Below the pieces are notes generated by a model. It did not search any database and had not been told where the DNA came from. It worked only from the letters and a program-made list of their open reading frames with translations. A stretch of DNA of 64,000 nucleotides from Atriophallophorus winterbourni (taxonomy: Eukaryota; Platyhelminthes; Trematoda; Plagiorchiida; Microphallidae). Shown piece by piece: positions 41,682-54,904 of this stretch; position 1 is the stretch's first letter, and every line of letters starts with the position of its first letter. The position numbers and the translations under genes are program-made. The DNA is taken from positions 1 through 64,000 of the forward strand of contig JACCGJ010010491.1 in the NCBI GenBank assembly GCA_013407085.1, in the 5' to 3' direction.

Positions 41682-42373
41682 TTTCTCAAAGACGACACAT
41701 TTCGCGAGCAGCAGATAGTTTCACTTTGACGGGGTCAACCAAAAGTACAACCAAGGCGGTAAACTAAATCGATACCGTTGGAGTTGGTCGATGTGGTATT
41801 GTGTAGAGTTGGCGCGAAGTGACAAGGTCTAAGTGTATTTCGTCACCAGATTTAACCGCGAGTTGTCAATCTCCCGTTGAGAATGTTGGTATGAAATTGA
41901 TTGCATGCTGTGTAATCCTCCGAGCAGTTTCCCATAGTGGTAAAAACTGGTGGGCAAATCCAACAGCAGAAACACAGAAACGAAATCAATGAACGAATCA
42001 ACAGCACAAAATCCACTATCGATGCACACAAAAAACAACAAAATGTAGACAGTTATTTTGTGTGTGAGTAGATCCGTCGTAGCAAACTTTCTGATGGATA
42101 TCAAAAAATCACACTGATGAAAAGTATGAAAGTTATATCCAAAAGTGTCGGAGTTGAAAATAATCCAACCGCAAGTCAGGTCAAGACAGGGACCAAATAA
42201 ATGGATGTGCAAACGTGACTAGGCCCGGCATAAGTACTTGGACGATTCGTCACGACTAAATTGGTGCAACTACATCTTATTCGAAATGATAGAAAACAGT
42301 TTCGATTCAGTCTAGTCGAAAAATTTGTCATGAACCCAAAAGCATTTTACATCCAAAAACATCCAGTGTAAAA

Positions 42374-43560
42374 ATGCAAATACCTCCAATGGTCTCTCCT
42401 AATTGCATTGTGACATCATTTAAAGACTATGCAAACGTTCTTGGACAACAATTTGCATCAGTAATCTCACAAGTGTCGACACATGGACAGTCATTAAACT
42501 GTGACAGCTGCAGCGTGCCAATACTTCACCGGGTTGAATTTCCTCCAAAGGTTGTTCAAACAAAATTAATGACAATGAACAAATCAGGTTCACCCGCAAT
42601 AGATAACATACATCACACACTTTTGCATAATCTGTCTTCCGAATTGGCGATACCAACGTCTGACGTGGTCAAGATAATGTTCGAACAGAGCTTAGTGCTA
42701 AAAACTTGGTAAACAGCCCCGATTAATTCGATCTACAAGAGCGGCAAAATAAAAAAAAATCCGTTAAACTATCGTCCGATTGCTTTATTACCACTGCTAT
42801 CTACAGAAATGGAGTCCATCATAACTTATATCATGCGGAATCACCGTGAGATCAATAACTTAATCTCTGAAGCACAGCATTGATACAAGAAAAAACAAAA
42901 TGACAACATTGTTGTTAACAAAAGAAGACTGGTCTAAGCTACTGGATGCTGCAAATCCGTGGACGTCATTTATATTGATTTTTCCATAACATTCGATCGT
43001 GTTAATCAGGAACTCCTCTTGTCGAAGCTCGTTACCTAAGGAGTATATTGTAAACTCTCTACATAGATTAAAGAATGGTTAATGTCTCGTGGGATGTACG
43101 TGCGAGTCAAAAATGTGCTATCCGAGTCGATCCAAGTTGCCCGTGGTGTCCAACAATGATCAGTCCCGGGCTGCAGTTGTTTCTAATATATATATGACTT
43201 GCGTACAATAGTGCAGTAGCCAGAGCTTATTTTCGCCGATGACGCAAGGCTTTGGTGCAAGATAAACTCCACAGCCGATATAAAACCTGCAACGGGATCT
43301 CAATTTGATTGATGTCTGGTCTATAGATAACGAGATGCCACTGAAATCCTCGCGCACTATCACTGCGTCATCACAGACAGAGAGATGGCTGAAGGAAAAC
43401 GGGTCTTACATACGAGAAAGTTCATATACAAAACGCTTGTGGCAATGAATCCAAAGAGAATATACTTCGAGTGCAGTTCGAGTTCGTAATTTTCACAATA
43501 GGATATTCCAGAAAAGGAAAAAATATCTGAAAGATCTTAAATTATGTTAGAATATGTTGT
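42374..43560 (+). pseudogene. CR1-like RT relic
   Basis: MNKSGSPAIDNIHHTLLHNL..SELAIPTSD, INSIYKSG, NYRPIALLPLLSTEMESII, a YIDFSITFDRVNQELLLSKL palm block and later LIFADDARLWC (about 43220) which retains the FADD catalytic motif. Several stops (42711, about 42885) and frame changes. Close to the 5880-6860 relic. Confidence 0.7.
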
Positions 43561-43668
43561 TCTCATATTTGTCTAGGTCTGGGCAACCTGACAGTATCAT
43601 AGCCACGTACAGTCTATCACTGTGCGGCACGTTGCCTGGATCAGGCTTGTGCTTTGATACATGCAAAT
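43558..43668 (-). repeat. dispersed repeat R, partial copy
   Basis: GTCTAGGTCTGGGCAACCTGACAGTATC.. to ..GTGCGGCAC.TTGCCTGGATCAGGCTTGTG. Same family as the copies in the calcineurin B intron (see 46430). Confidence 0.7.
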
Positions 43669-45130
43669 TGTTAGAAAGTTATCCAAGCCAAATTACATAA
43701 GCTACATCTTCCTCATTGATTTTAGTCGCACTCCAGCAACGGTGTGAGTTTGCCATTTGAAATGAATCAAATCACGTGATATTTTAATACCCACGATTAT
43801 TCAACAAACTGCAAGATCATTTCCATATGCTTCTGCACTGCTTTTCGAAATTCACGCATTAGTTATTTGTAAAGCCTAACCTAAACTATTTTCGTGTAAA
43901 TATATATATATATTATATATATATAGATATATATATAATCTATATAGTGATCGTAGCAGCATTAACACGTTGCGCCAGCCGTTTCCATTTTCTATACATC
44001 TTCAAATGTTGGCCGCAAATTAATAGTTAGTTTTCGAATAACTGAAATTTGTTAAAATGCAGGCCGGATGAAATCTTTCACAAACACTTCTTTTCCAGAA
44101 CCCCTGTGAACATTGCCTCGGAAGTACAAGGCACGGAATGAAAATTTTGCATTGAATAGTTAATGAATCTTGCTCCAAATGTCCAGCAATTCTACAATTT
44201 CGAACATGGAATAACTTTTCACTTTTAATGGGAAGTGCGAAGTTAAACATACGCAATTGATATCTCTAAATAAACAACAAGAATAACTGTGTGTTCGTAA
44301 TCTGTGAACACAAGAGGTGCAAGTAATTTACTGGAAGTTCAGCTAATCTTAATTACCGAGCAAATGCCGAAATCAAGGTCCAGACCAATCCAAAAAATAT
44401 GGTTTAGCCTTGGCAAACCATACAACATACGCCTACATGAGATCATAATCACAAAGCATGTTGATTGCGTTTGTTGGCGAGCAAATAGGATGTATGCATG
44501 AAATCACAAGTGTGGATATAGACAAAATGCCGAACAGTCAGAGATTGTAAACGGACTAATATACAGACAGACTGGCCAGACCAAAACGTACATGACTTCG
44601 CTCCATATGCCGTCTAGATCCATGTTACCTAAAACGTGTTCAGCTTGGCTGAATCTCAATTCAGTGAATACGGACACCAAACAATGACACTGATTTTACT
44701 TATGCATCACGTTTATCTTTATTAGAAAAACGTTTGTTTTAAGTTACCTATATTGCCAATGACAAAACTCACTGAACCTACCTTTACTGTTTCCGTCAGA
44801 CGACTGCGAAACAGCCTGAAACCGGTGGAGTGCGAACAATGTGAGCAGTACAACACATCGCTCACCTATAATCACCGTGGGTTAGAATCACTCCGCGATT
44901 CGGTGTACGAATCTATTTGGAAGCACTTAATTCGATCACCGTGATTTGTTGTACCTAAATAATTATCTAACAGTCTAGCATTGAACGAAGTGAAAAATGA
45001 AATGACAAATAGTGTCTGAACTTGAGCTGTGTTTGATTGCAATGCATGCAAATGCGGTTTTTAAAATGACAAAGATTTCGGTAGTGAACAAAATCTTGGA
45101 AAATTCAAGGCACACTTGAACTGACCAAAA
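43669..45130. other. intergenic; (TA)n tract at 43901-43946
   Basis: An imperfect TA microsatellite at 43901-43946. Two 63-65 codon frames (44304, 44753) are unrecognised and probably chance. Confidence 0.4.
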
Positions 45131-45132
45131 CT

Positions 45133-45138
45133 TTTATT
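45133..45138 (-). promoter_or_regulatory. possible polyadenylation signal, calcineurin B
   Basis: AATAAA on the minus strand, 232 bases after the TAG stop of calcineurin B. Confidence 0.35.
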
Positions 45139-45369
45139 CTCGAAAATTTGAGAGGTGAAACAATAAAAGCACGAAAGGATTGCATGCATGTGTGATGAAT
45201 AAAGTCAAGAAAAACCGAAGTAAATGAAGCTCATACGTGTTTGATTAAAGCAATGGGATAGGAACAATGAACCAATAGATTCGTTAGCGCGAGACTGTGA
45301 TACAATGAAAGACGACTGTGTATTGTTAAAACAGGTTTTCACAAAAGCTCCAAGGCGATTGGTTAATCA

Positions 45370-45540
45370 CTACACATCAACGACCATCTTTTTGTGAACA
45401 TCCAGAGGGCTGACAACATCACAAAATTCTTCAAAAGATATCTTCCCGTCTCCGTCTTTATCAGCGAACAAAATCGTTTTGTCGACGATTTGCTGTAATT
45501 GCGTGTCCTTCAAGTTATTTCCAACCATCATTTTTAACAC
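45370..45540 (-). CDS. CNB: calcineurin subunit B, exon 2 (C-terminal)
   Basis: Begins GTG after the acceptor TTTTACGTAG (45542-45541) and joins exon 1 in phase 0. It encodes 56 residues and [23 protein letters not shown], the fourth EF-hand loop [12 protein letters not shown] (residues 140-151 of the joined protein) and the conserved tail HKKMVVDV. Too short for ORF finders. The tail and EF4 hold the calcium site and part of the catalytic-subunit-binding groove of calcineurin. Confidence 0.95.
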   Translation of the reverse strand: MLKMMVGNNLKDTQLQQIVDKTILFADKDGDGKISFEEFCDVVSPLDVHKKMVVDV

Positions 45541-46429
45541 CTACGTAAAAAAATGAGGAAGCTAAATCACTGAAACAAGAATGAAATAAAAGGCAATCTA
45601 AAGTTTACATACAATTATTTGGGAGATAAGTAGGAAATAAACAACTGTGTAATCGATAATTAGATAGAAGAATAGTTTAATCCGATGAACAAGTTCGCAA
45701 CTTTGCGTAAAAGTGAGCCATACATATCAAGGGTTCGTGGTGGCTATAAGGTAGAATTACCGGGAAATTTCAGAAGCATAAACGGCCGAGAATATTGAAA
45801 AAGTGGGCTGAGAACGCGCTCGGAAGTCGAAAGATTGGGATCACACACGACTATGTTTGGACGAGCAAAGCTATTGGTCAAATCTAAGGGAACACAAAGA
45901 AAACTACAGTTCAGTCAACATGCAACAAGACATGAATCGCAATTGGATCAAAAAGGTCCTCGAGAACCCAGGCTTAGTTTCGCCTGATTTTGCCGTGTAA
46001 ATAAAAAAACATTTTAAGCCCATATCTAGATGTAACTGATGGCTGTTTCTAAACACGCAAAGGGAGAATCAAAACAACAATGACATCAGCCTCGTTGAAA
46101 CGCAAGAACTATAAATTGTGATAGATTGGTACAACCGTGAAAGTTAGTTTCAGATTAAATTTGTTCACTGGTAAGCGCGTGTATGCTGATCGAGGAAACA
46201 CAGGGTGCGGGGAATGGGTAAAAGTCTTTTCTTAAATTTTCCGCAAGTTTTCCATCGACATCGTACAGGTCCATCAATAACGCAATACAATACAGACAGC
46301 AAAACTAGTAGTTGTGAGAATCAATGGTGCAAACATATGCGAGCAAAATACAATAATTAGGCTCTTGATTACAAAGTTTTATTTTTATCATGTGATTAGC
46401 AGTTTCCTAGAATTTTGTATCCCGCCAGA

Positions 46430-46740
46430 TGGTATGAAAGCACAAGCCTGATCCAGGCACAGTGCCGTACAGTCAGAAACTGCACGTGGGCTAAGATACT
46501 GTCAGGTTGCCCGGGTCTAGACAGATATGACAAAAATAGAAAGAAAATAGAAATGATAGTGAGACTCCAACGTGTTTCAGCATGCAGCTTGCTACCGGTG
46601 GCCAATCAATTTAGCACGATGTTAGCCGCACAGCACAGAAATACTGTACGACTGCACATCCGTCGGAGCAAAGGATTGTTTCTGAACAAGCGAAGCGCGA
46701 TTTTCAAGCAAGTGCGCCTATGTTATTGGCAAGTTACATA
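46430..46740 (+). repeat. dispersed repeat R, longest copy
   Basis: Starts ATGAAAGCACAAGCCTGATC, passes through AGTGCCG.ACAGTCAGAAACTG and GGCTAAGATACTGTCAGGTT, then GTCTAGACAGATATGAC and a less conserved 3' part (GAGACTCCAACGTGTTTCAG.., ATCAATTTAGCACGATG..). Related copies are at 43558, 47622, 50640, 53291, 54905, 55428 and 56897. No coding capacity and no Pol III boxes that I can see. Family unknown to me. Confidence 0.75.
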
Positions 46741-46859
46741 GCGAGGGTGAATCGTTAACTTATCTTCTACTTTATTGTTACAGCTAATTTGCCAGTGATA
46801 CACTCAACTCTTACCGCGTGTAACCCACTGGACGTTTCTATCGCCCTTAGATTCCATAC

Positions 46860-48060
46860 ATGATTAATCCACCTGTGGCGCGTACGCATTTTGTTCGCTA
46901 TATAAAGTTACCTTTCTCCATGGAAGATGTAAAACGCTTGTGCCCCAAATGCCAAATATGCTGTGAAGTTAAACCACGTTTTTTAAACCGATCGGACAGA
47001 AGCTGATAAAAGCTACACAGCCGTTCGAAAGAATTAGTATTGATTTAAAAGCTCCCCTGCATTCTACAACTCCAAATCATTACTTACTATCTATGACTGA
47101 CGAATACTCCCGTTTCCCGCTCGCTTTTGCTAGTTCTGATACATCAACTCAAACGGTTATCCATTTTTTCTCAGTTGTTCGCTATATTTGGCATGCCCTC
47201 ATACGCACATTTCGACCAGGGATCGTCATTCATGTCCGAGGAACTTCGAAAGTTTCTATAAGACAAATGGATTGCCACTAGTCGCATCACACCATACAAC
47301 CTCCAGAGTAACGGACAAGTCGAGAAATTAAATAATACGCTGTGGAATGATATATCGCTAGCACTAAAATCGAGAAATCTACCGATTGATCGTGGGAGAC
47401 TGTTCTAATAGATGCACTTCATTCATGAAATCCTTATTATGCACTGCAATTAACTCAAAGCTTCACGAACGTTTATTTTAATATACTCAGCGATCAACTC
47501 CAGGTACGAATATTCATTCGTAGTTGACAACTTTTGGTGAAGTCCTTTTGAGGCGAATTCTAACTCCTCAAAGTGTGAACCTCCAATCGAGGAAGTTCAA
47601 CTAATCCAGTATAGTAAGAAATCACAAGCCTGGATACATACGAAGTGCGAACAGTCAGAAACTGCATATGGGCTATGATACTGTCAGGTTGCCAAGGCCC
47701 ATAGTATACTCATATTGTTTCCGAATGGGCGTGGGGACGCCGTGTCTATTAGTCATTTGGGTCGCAAGGGAGATTCAAGCAATGAAAGTCCCGAAGCACT
47801 GCTCGTAAATGACGTAGAAGCTCCACATACTCCGGTTGTACAATAAGGACAAATAACGCCAGACCAATCGACTAGCTCCCGTAGCGATGACGAGCTGTTG
47901 CTGTGGCAGCAGAGTTCGTCCCTACGAGCTCCGAAGCAAAGAAATATGAAATCTGTAACAATTATGGTGGTTGAGTTGAATGTTATGGTTTTGCCTGTGC
48001 GAATCACGGTAAGCATTTTCATATACTCAATATCTCTTTCCATTTCATTTGGAATTGAAT
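46860..48060 (+). pseudogene. Ty3/Gypsy integrase relic
   Basis: In changing frames: MEDVKRLCPKCQICCEVKPR (end of the zinc-binding region), QPFERISIDLKAPL (first catalytic Asp), HYLLSMTDEYSRFPLAFASS, then TPYNLQSNGQVEKLNN-like text (catalytic Glu region), WETVLIDALHS and a C-terminal domain with HLARKGDSSNESPEALLV ending near 48060. A repeat R copy (47622-47702) sits inside. Stops every few dozen codons; dead. Confidence 0.75.
47622..47702 (+). repeat. dispersed repeat R, inside Gypsy integrase
   Basis: ACAAGCCTGGATAC.. to ..GATACTGTCAGGTTGCCAAG. It interrupts the integrase C-terminal region, so R moved after the Gypsy copy arrived. Confidence 0.7.
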
Positions 48061-48229
48061 GAAGCCTGAATTCCGGGTTTTGATCACTTCCGTACTCAAT
48101 CCCCGTTTGTTTGAAAACCTCATATCAATAGGACAAACATTTCTATTACTTGTCACTGACTGAGCCAGAGCAGCTCATTGCTTTGGCCCAGCGCTTTTAA
48201 GATAGCTCATACGTAAATATGGTAACGAA

Positions 48230-50400
48230 AAAGGCGGTGTGGGAAGAGAAGATTTGAGAATCGGTTGAAATTAGCTGCAAGGAAGTCAGATTTTCAACCG
48301 GATCGATCGTGCTTTGCCTGCAACAAAAAGGGACACATCGCAACAGTATGCAGTAAAAAACATCCCAACCGTTTTTCTACTTTCACTGGATCGCAGTAGG
48401 CAGATACGAAGAATGAACATAAAGGCCAGTGAGATAATTGGTACGAGTGTCGGGATCTCCATTACAACTGTCGAGTCATCAATGCCCATTAGACCTTCGA
48501 ACATCGATGCTTATTGCGTAGGAGGAACCGGTTTAAACGTAAAGGGAACGAGGCGCGCTAGGTTACAGGTTGGAAAAACGATTTTGACACATGAAATGTA
48601 CGTTATTGAGACGATTATCGGTGTCGATATTTTAAACCGACTAAAAGCTGTTATCAGTTTCAACGACGGATCGTTGCAATTAGACGGTGAGCGACTACAA
48701 GTTACAAATTCATGCCGCGGAGACAGGCCAAGCGTGAGAACAATTCAAAAGCTGCATGTACCAGACTGAATTGTTATAAGCGTGCGACAATGTTTTGAGA
48801 AATTCTCGGATTTTTACTCCACTTCAGAAGTTGAATATGGGTATTGTGGCTGGATAAAACATGGGATTTTACTGCAGGAAGGAACCAGCAGTCGACCAAT
48901 ATAGCGACGTGTACCGCCGAAATTTGTCGAAGTAGAAAAACAAATTGACCAAATGCTAAAGAAAGGTATCGTAAATAAGTATTGTTGACCCCTGTTGATG
49001 GTCAAGAAAGCCGATGGACGCTACCGTTTCTGCGTTGACTTCCGTGAGTAACCGAATAACAGTCAAAGACGCACTTCCCGTGCCTCACAAGGACGAAATA
49101 TCCACGCAATTACACAAGGCACAAGTGCTTTCATTGGTCGATTTACGGTCCGGATATTGGCAGGTGCCGATGGCAAAACCGTATTCTGCGTAAATGGACA
49201 ACAATTTATCCGAAAGCCATTTGGCCTTTGTAACGCCCCAGCAACGTTCGATATACTGAGCAGTCTGAAAGATGTAGTTGTCTATGGAGACGACATCGTC
49301 ATATTCTCGGACACAATTCTGCAGAACCTCGAACAGCTGGAAGTGGTGTTAAAGATGATCTCTGATGATGGGCTGAAGCTGAACGCCAAGGTAAAATTGT
49401 TCGGAACAAAATCGTTTGCCTGGGAAACACAGTCGATGGGTGAAAACTCGAACCGTTGTCAGGGAAAATGACAACGATTAAAAACTTTTCAATTCCAACT
49501 TCGAAAAGAAAACTAAGATCATTCCTGGGATTGATCGGCTATGGCTCGAAATATACAAGCTTTTCGGAAAAGACGCACTCACTATTTGCGCTACTGAAGA
49601 AGGGCGAAAAGTTTCAATTTAATAACCAAGCGGAAAGAATCTTTAAAGAACTTAGGGAACTAATGACTACAAGGTCGCATTGCCTGGCCATTCCGGACAT
49701 AGAAGAGGAGTTCACCGTCGCTGTTGACGCCAGTGATGTCTTGATTGGAGCAGTTTTGTCGCAACCTACAGGAATTCTTGAATATGCCAGCCGACTATTA
49801 ACAAACGCAATGCGAAAATACTCAACTAGGGAAAGAATGTTTGCAATCGTTTGAACACTTGAGAAATGGAGAGCCAACTTACTTATCACAACCTTTTGCG
49901 TGAAGACCACAAGCCCCTAACATGACTGATGACAAAAAAGGACACCAGGGAAATATTGACAAGATGGGCACACCGCAACAGGGGTATAATTGGGCAAATA
50001 ACGAGCTGATTGATGCGTTGTCATGGCCAACAACAGAGGAAGATGACATACCGCCAGTCGCAGTCACAGTAAACTGAGCTTCGCGCTAAACAGAAATATC
50101 GTCAGCTACCAACAAGAGGACAATTTAACAAAGGAGGCATCGGATCATCTAGAGAAAGGAACAAAGACGAATGCATCTTTGTTTGAAATAGAGTTACTGG
50201 GTACATGGAACAGAGTATAGCGGACGGTAAGGTAACGTGAGAAATGAAATTCGGTGAATCCCTGCGACCGATGAAGGTACGCTACAATATGAATCTATTA
50301 TCAACATCCTTAATTCACTACGTGAGCGAGACATCTACTTTCCACGTGGATACCGAAGGTTGATTGGTTGGACTGGAGCAGTGCGTCCAGAAACTAAAAC
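48230..50400 (+). pseudogene. Ty3/Gypsy gag-protease-RT-RNase H relic
   Basis: Gag knuckle CFACNKKGHIATVC (about 48308), an aspartic-protease-like stretch (VIETIIGVDILNRLKAV, 48600-48660) followed by RT pieces FCVNGQQFIRKPFGLCNAPATF, the catalytic strand VVYGDDIVIFS (49275-49310), KMTTIKNFSIPTSKRKLRSF (connection) and an RNase H with FTVAVDASDVLIGAVLSQ and LEYASRLL..YSTRERMFAIV. Frames change and stops recur. The integrase that should follow is absent here and instead lies upstream (46860-48060). Confidence 0.8.
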
Positions 50401-50639
50401 CACCTATCAAAGATTGTTGTTTCAAAAGAATTGGTGTTGACGAGTAGTCTATCGATATAATACATTCATTAAACGATGTAAGTACTACCAAGACTGGAGA
50501 CAGTTAAAGTGGCTCAGTCAGAAACTCAATGTGGACCAAGATACTGTCAGAGAAATAGAACGCGAGTGGCATAAAAACTAGCGTTTTTCCGCATACAACT
50601 CAGTAGCGGCGGCAAACCAATATAGAACATTGCTACCAT

Positions 50640-50895
50640 GTGCAACATACATCCAGTACTTGCGCTATGTGCAATCGTGCAGCACCTCTGTGCTCTTGAG
50701 CCAACGTCGTACTAAATTGATCTGCCATCGGTAGTGAGCTGCGTGTTGAAACACGCTGGAGTCTCACTGCTATTGCTATTTTCCTTTCCCATATCTGTCT
50801 AGGCCTGGGTAACCTGGCAGTATCTAAGCCCCCGTGAAGTCTTTGACTGTGCGGCACTTTGCCTGGATCAAGCTTGTGACTTCATACATACATAC
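50640..50895 (-). repeat. dispersed repeat R, nearly full copy
   Basis: Contains the 3' part (CGTGCAGCACCTCTGTGC.., TCGTACTAAATTGAT), GTCTAGGCCTGGGTAACCTG and GTGCGGCACTTTGCCTGGAT in inverse order to the 46430 copy. Ends in CATACATACATA. A short degenerate piece of the same family is at 50510-50570. Confidence 0.75.
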
Positions 50896-50899
50896 ATGT

Positions 50900-52620
50900 T
50901 CAACGGAGATATTGTGTAAAACGATATTCACGAGATATGATTGGACCATAATGGAACTCTAGACGCACACCCAGTCGTTAACGTACACATATCAACGAAA
51001 ATGGGAATGCTGTGCCCCATAAAATGACATCGTTCTGTTAAATAGAATCATTGTGATTCATCTTACAAGCATACACATTTTAATTGTCTCGTTTATGTGC
51101 ACCTGTTCGCACAGGTATTCGGAAAAATATTCCATCACATTTCATGATTTTCAACATAATTTTCCAGGACACGTATAAAAAGTGAGATAAAAGAGTTTGG
51201 CAGAAACAACATTTCAATGTAGTTGTATATGTATACATGACTTGCTACCGTACATGCAGGTCTGACATACATCTAACAAATCATTCGTCTGCAAGAACTG
51301 CAATGGTATGCAATGCGTACAATGACCGTCAGAAAACATCTGTGTGAAACATGTAGCTAATTTTAATCAAGGTTGTGATCAAGTAATGACGAGCAACAAA
51401 TCCCAGAGTCCTTTCATTATCAGACTGGTTTCACTAGTCATAATTTGTCTATCAAACTGTAGTTAATGATTTGTGTCCGGCAGTCAATGAGCAAGCCGTT
51501 TCTCCTTATGTCATTGGAGGTGGAAACATTTATACGAGTGAAATTTACTTCTATGAACTCCTATGAAATACTGTCTCTTTCCTTTAAAGTGACTCAACGA
51601 TGACGTTTGAAATGTCAGTATGGTTTTCTTAAATAACTTTCGATGGTACACCATCCACTTGCGATCAATTGATTTAAAAGAATAACCACACCGTGGAAAC
51701 GTAGAAACCTTTAATTAGAATGAGCAACTACTAGTGTCATTTACTCCGCAAATTACCGGCCACCATTTTGGATCAAGGTGAAAGGTTGAGCGTTGAACTA
51801 GCGACCCATCAGTGTTGGAATTCTACATATTATATTATTATATATTATATCATATTATATATTTCTATATAGTATATCACAAGCCTCACTCCATGTTTAC
51901 GGTCGCGAAGACGACAGATGTACAACTGTACAAGTTGCAGTCGAGATGAGAAAATCCAAACCAGCATTGCATGATACACTTGGGTGTGGGTGAAGCGGTA
52001 CGGATGAGACCCATTTTTCGGACCAAACAAATGCCGTCGAAAACAGCCAATGAAGCACATATTCTAATATTATCACAGCATTTCTCATGGCAAATATTTC
52101 GTGCCGAGATTGAACACTAACGCGGTGCAATGGTTTGCGTGCCTCAATGACCAATTGAACTATACTCGTTGGTGCTTTCCGAATCACACAGTCAGATGAA
52201 CAAGGTCTGAACCCAACCCGCTGTCTTGTGAGTAAATTTTTTTAGTCCGGAACCTTTGATCAAGAGTCCTACTTGTTTTCCTATCTAGGCAACGGAGACA
52301 TGGCAGCATCAGAGTCCGCATACAACCATGACTAAAACTACAAAAACCAACACAATATACATCGGCCATCGCATAAAATAAACAAGGTTATTTCCCGTTG
52401 CACACAGCAAGGCGTGTAAGCGAAAGAGAGATGGCCATACTTTTTAAAACTTTTTCTGAATATAAAGCAGATAAACCTACAGAGTATGCTAGTTGAATCA
52501 CGTTTCACGGATGCCGAACCACCGATTTCCGAAAGGGGGTTATTTCGAATCCATATCTCCGACCCACGGGTTGTAGCGGCGAAATCGTCCCACGGCATAG
52601 GCAGCTAAAAGTGGTATCTA
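50900..52620. other. intronic DNA, no gene recognised
   Basis: AT-rich palindromic TA/ATT tract at 51826-51880. The 86-96 codon minus-strand frames at 51897-52598 share no motif that I know; they may come from an unrecognised repeat. Confidence 0.4.
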
Positions 52621-53095
52621 ATAACCTATTTAATGTCAGCGCAGGCTGATATCCGGGCTAAGTCATTGTGATCGAAAATCCCAGCGGCAAGTTACGTTTC
52701 ATGATGTCTCGAAACCGTGTTCAGTCACTATTTTGCAGTAAGAATCCTCTTGGAGTGCTTAATCTCGCATGTTGTTAAGTGGTTCGACAAGGAAAGGTTG
52801 TTATGATGCATGGTAGCGAAAGGTGCTATCTTGCTGTTGCACCCCCTTCACAAAACTGCATTAAATCCTTGCTTCATTCGAGGTGTGGGCACCTAATCCC
52901 AGTTTGTTTGTCCTTATTATTCGATAGATTCCGTAGCAGTTCGAATCCCGGCTTTTTGTATCATTTATGATTTTATTTTTCCATGGTTGTATGGCGGATG
53001 ATATTTCGGAACATGCTACTGATGTCTCTGATGATGATGATGACTGCGTGATTTCCTGTCATTTGCATGGATAAAAAAAATAAAGGCATTCAAGT
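52620..53095 (+). repeat. possible tRNA-derived SINE, low confidence
   Basis: A B-box-like AGTTCGAATCCCG at about 52938-52950 and an A-rich end (GGATAAAAAAAATAAAGG, 53070-53088). I cannot locate a convincing A box, so this is only a suggestion. Confidence 0.3.
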
Positions 53096-53290
53096 CAAGT
53101 GTGACGACACGGGTTCAGAAATGTGGAAGCTGACAGTGACAATTGTCCAACTGAAAATAGGTACCACAGAATACACACAGATGCGCGATCGTGTGCTACT
53201 CAGCTGGCACCGCGCTCAATTTGACTGGACACCTGTGCTAAACTGCATGCGGAAACGAACTACTATTGTAAGTTCAATTTTAAGTATAAT

Positions 53291-53560
53291 CTAGGATCGG
53301 GCAACCTGACAGTATGATCTCGGATATACATGTATGCATGAAATCACATGCCTGATCCAGGTTAAGTGCCGCACAGTCCTAAAATGCAGGTGGGCTAAGA
53401 TACTGGCGGGTTGCCTTTCAGATGTACATACTTCTATTTCTATTTCCCCCCTCTTATCAGTCTAGGCCTGGGTAACCTGACATTAATATCACCCACGTGC
53501 AGTCTCTGACTGTGCGGCACTTTGCCTGGATCAGGCTTGTGCTTTCATACATACATAAAT
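53291..53560. repeat. dispersed repeat R, three partial copies in both orientations
   Basis: 53291-53320 (minus), 53330-53425 (plus: ATGCCTGATCCAGGTTAAGT.., GATACTGGCGGGTTGCC) and 53455-53560 (minus: GTCTAGGCCTGGGTAACCTG.., GGCACTTTGCCTGGATCAGG). Confidence 0.65.
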
Positions 53561-54904
53561 ACCTCAAGGGAATGTTGAAGATTCATTCACTTATGGCCAT
53601 AAAAAAACAAATACTCGTGACAACGTACCGGGAAAGAACCTAATGAGAACTTAACGGTTTGTCGAAGCTGGTGTCGCAATAGCCATGCGCTTCAAAATTG
53701 GGACTCGGCCACCCCAGAAAATCTTAACGCAGTGTCAAAAAATACGAATAATGTTCTGGCGTGTTAGCGACTGACAAGCTAGGGGTTAAATGCTGAAGAT
53801 GTAGCAAACGCAAATGCTCGACCAACTAAACTTCAGAATAAGGTTAGCGGCGACTACATCGTGGTTGTACAGATGTTCCCTTCGAAATCACAAAGCATAG
53901 TGCTCACTCGAATGACCTTAGGGCGATTGTCAATTAGCTCTTATCTTGAATTTCTACTTTTCAGATCGGGCCTTTGTCTCCTGCAATCTTTTGAAGCTGC
54001 CAACTCCATCTATAGTGCATAGACAGGCACTTGGTATCGGACTGTCGGGGCCTGTCCACCATTATGGATAAAATCAATACGAGTAGCAAGCATTGCCATA
54101 CAATCATGGATCAATAAAATCTTGAATAGAAGGGTAATTATTGGACCAAAAACTGCATATTCCTCCAATCATTGAATAAAGTTTTGTGAGGGATTTAGTC
54201 GAATTCAGCACAAAAGATCCCTCATAACAGTTAATACGATTAATTATAAAAAACTTGCCTTGCCTCTACGCTTAACAACACATGAATAATCAATCCCTCC
54301 AAGAAAAGTGTGCAGCAAGACCGTCACTGCATTCCGAACAACATCACCGAGAGAGCAGCCACTGCAAAGTCTGATCGCGCAGACACAAGCCAAGGATGCA
54401 GGTCACCTCAACTACAATAGGGATAACTATCAAGGCCCGTATTTGATTGAGCCGAGTCACATTTAAAACGGCGCCTTCCGATCATCATCATGGAGTATTA
54501 CACCGGTACGAGTACCGAGTGCTTAACTGTCATGAAAATATAATATTTCAAACAAAGGGGCGACACCTAGAAAGCTACTGATGTATGTATGTGCTAGCTG
54601 AATAGCAATTACACATAAGCGCAACCTAAGGCGTATACGAAGATCCGGGCGGTGCAAAACTTTGGTGTAGTCAATTCTTATACGGTTGATGCATCATACA
54701 ATCATGACTCTGGGAAGCAGCGAACACTGATACATAATGAATCTAAGCAGAGGTCTGGAACAGCTTGCTCGCTTGATTGGCTCAGGGTTCATGGAAAACG
54801 CATTCATCATACGCGGTTTGAAATAGATTTAGGTTCAGTGTACGCTAAGATGCGAATAGCTACAGATCAGTTGCTTGTAATAATGGACGCTCATGTATAA
54901 CGGG

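Larger units (their letters stand above)
39240..41725 (-). mobile_element. CR1-like relic with internal deletion and a nested GC-rich repeat
   Basis: From right to left: ORF1 zinc-finger part (41681-41253), GC-rich insert, ORF1 C-terminal part (to 39837), endonuclease start (39836-39590: DIIAVTETWF..IPNI), then directly the RT C-terminal block (39560-39250: RTVHCNNIYLQANRLLSIFR.., HRVTKFVVG-like). The endonuclease end and RT core are deleted. The 5' UTR may extend to about 42230. Confidence 0.75.

Noticed and set aside
49925..49960. hammerhead-like CTGATGA...GAAA on the plus strand
   Set aside because: No stem II or stem I pairing between the two core pieces.
52938..52950. B box as proof of a tRNA-derived SINE
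   Set aside because: No A box at the proper distance could be found; kept only as a low-confidence note.
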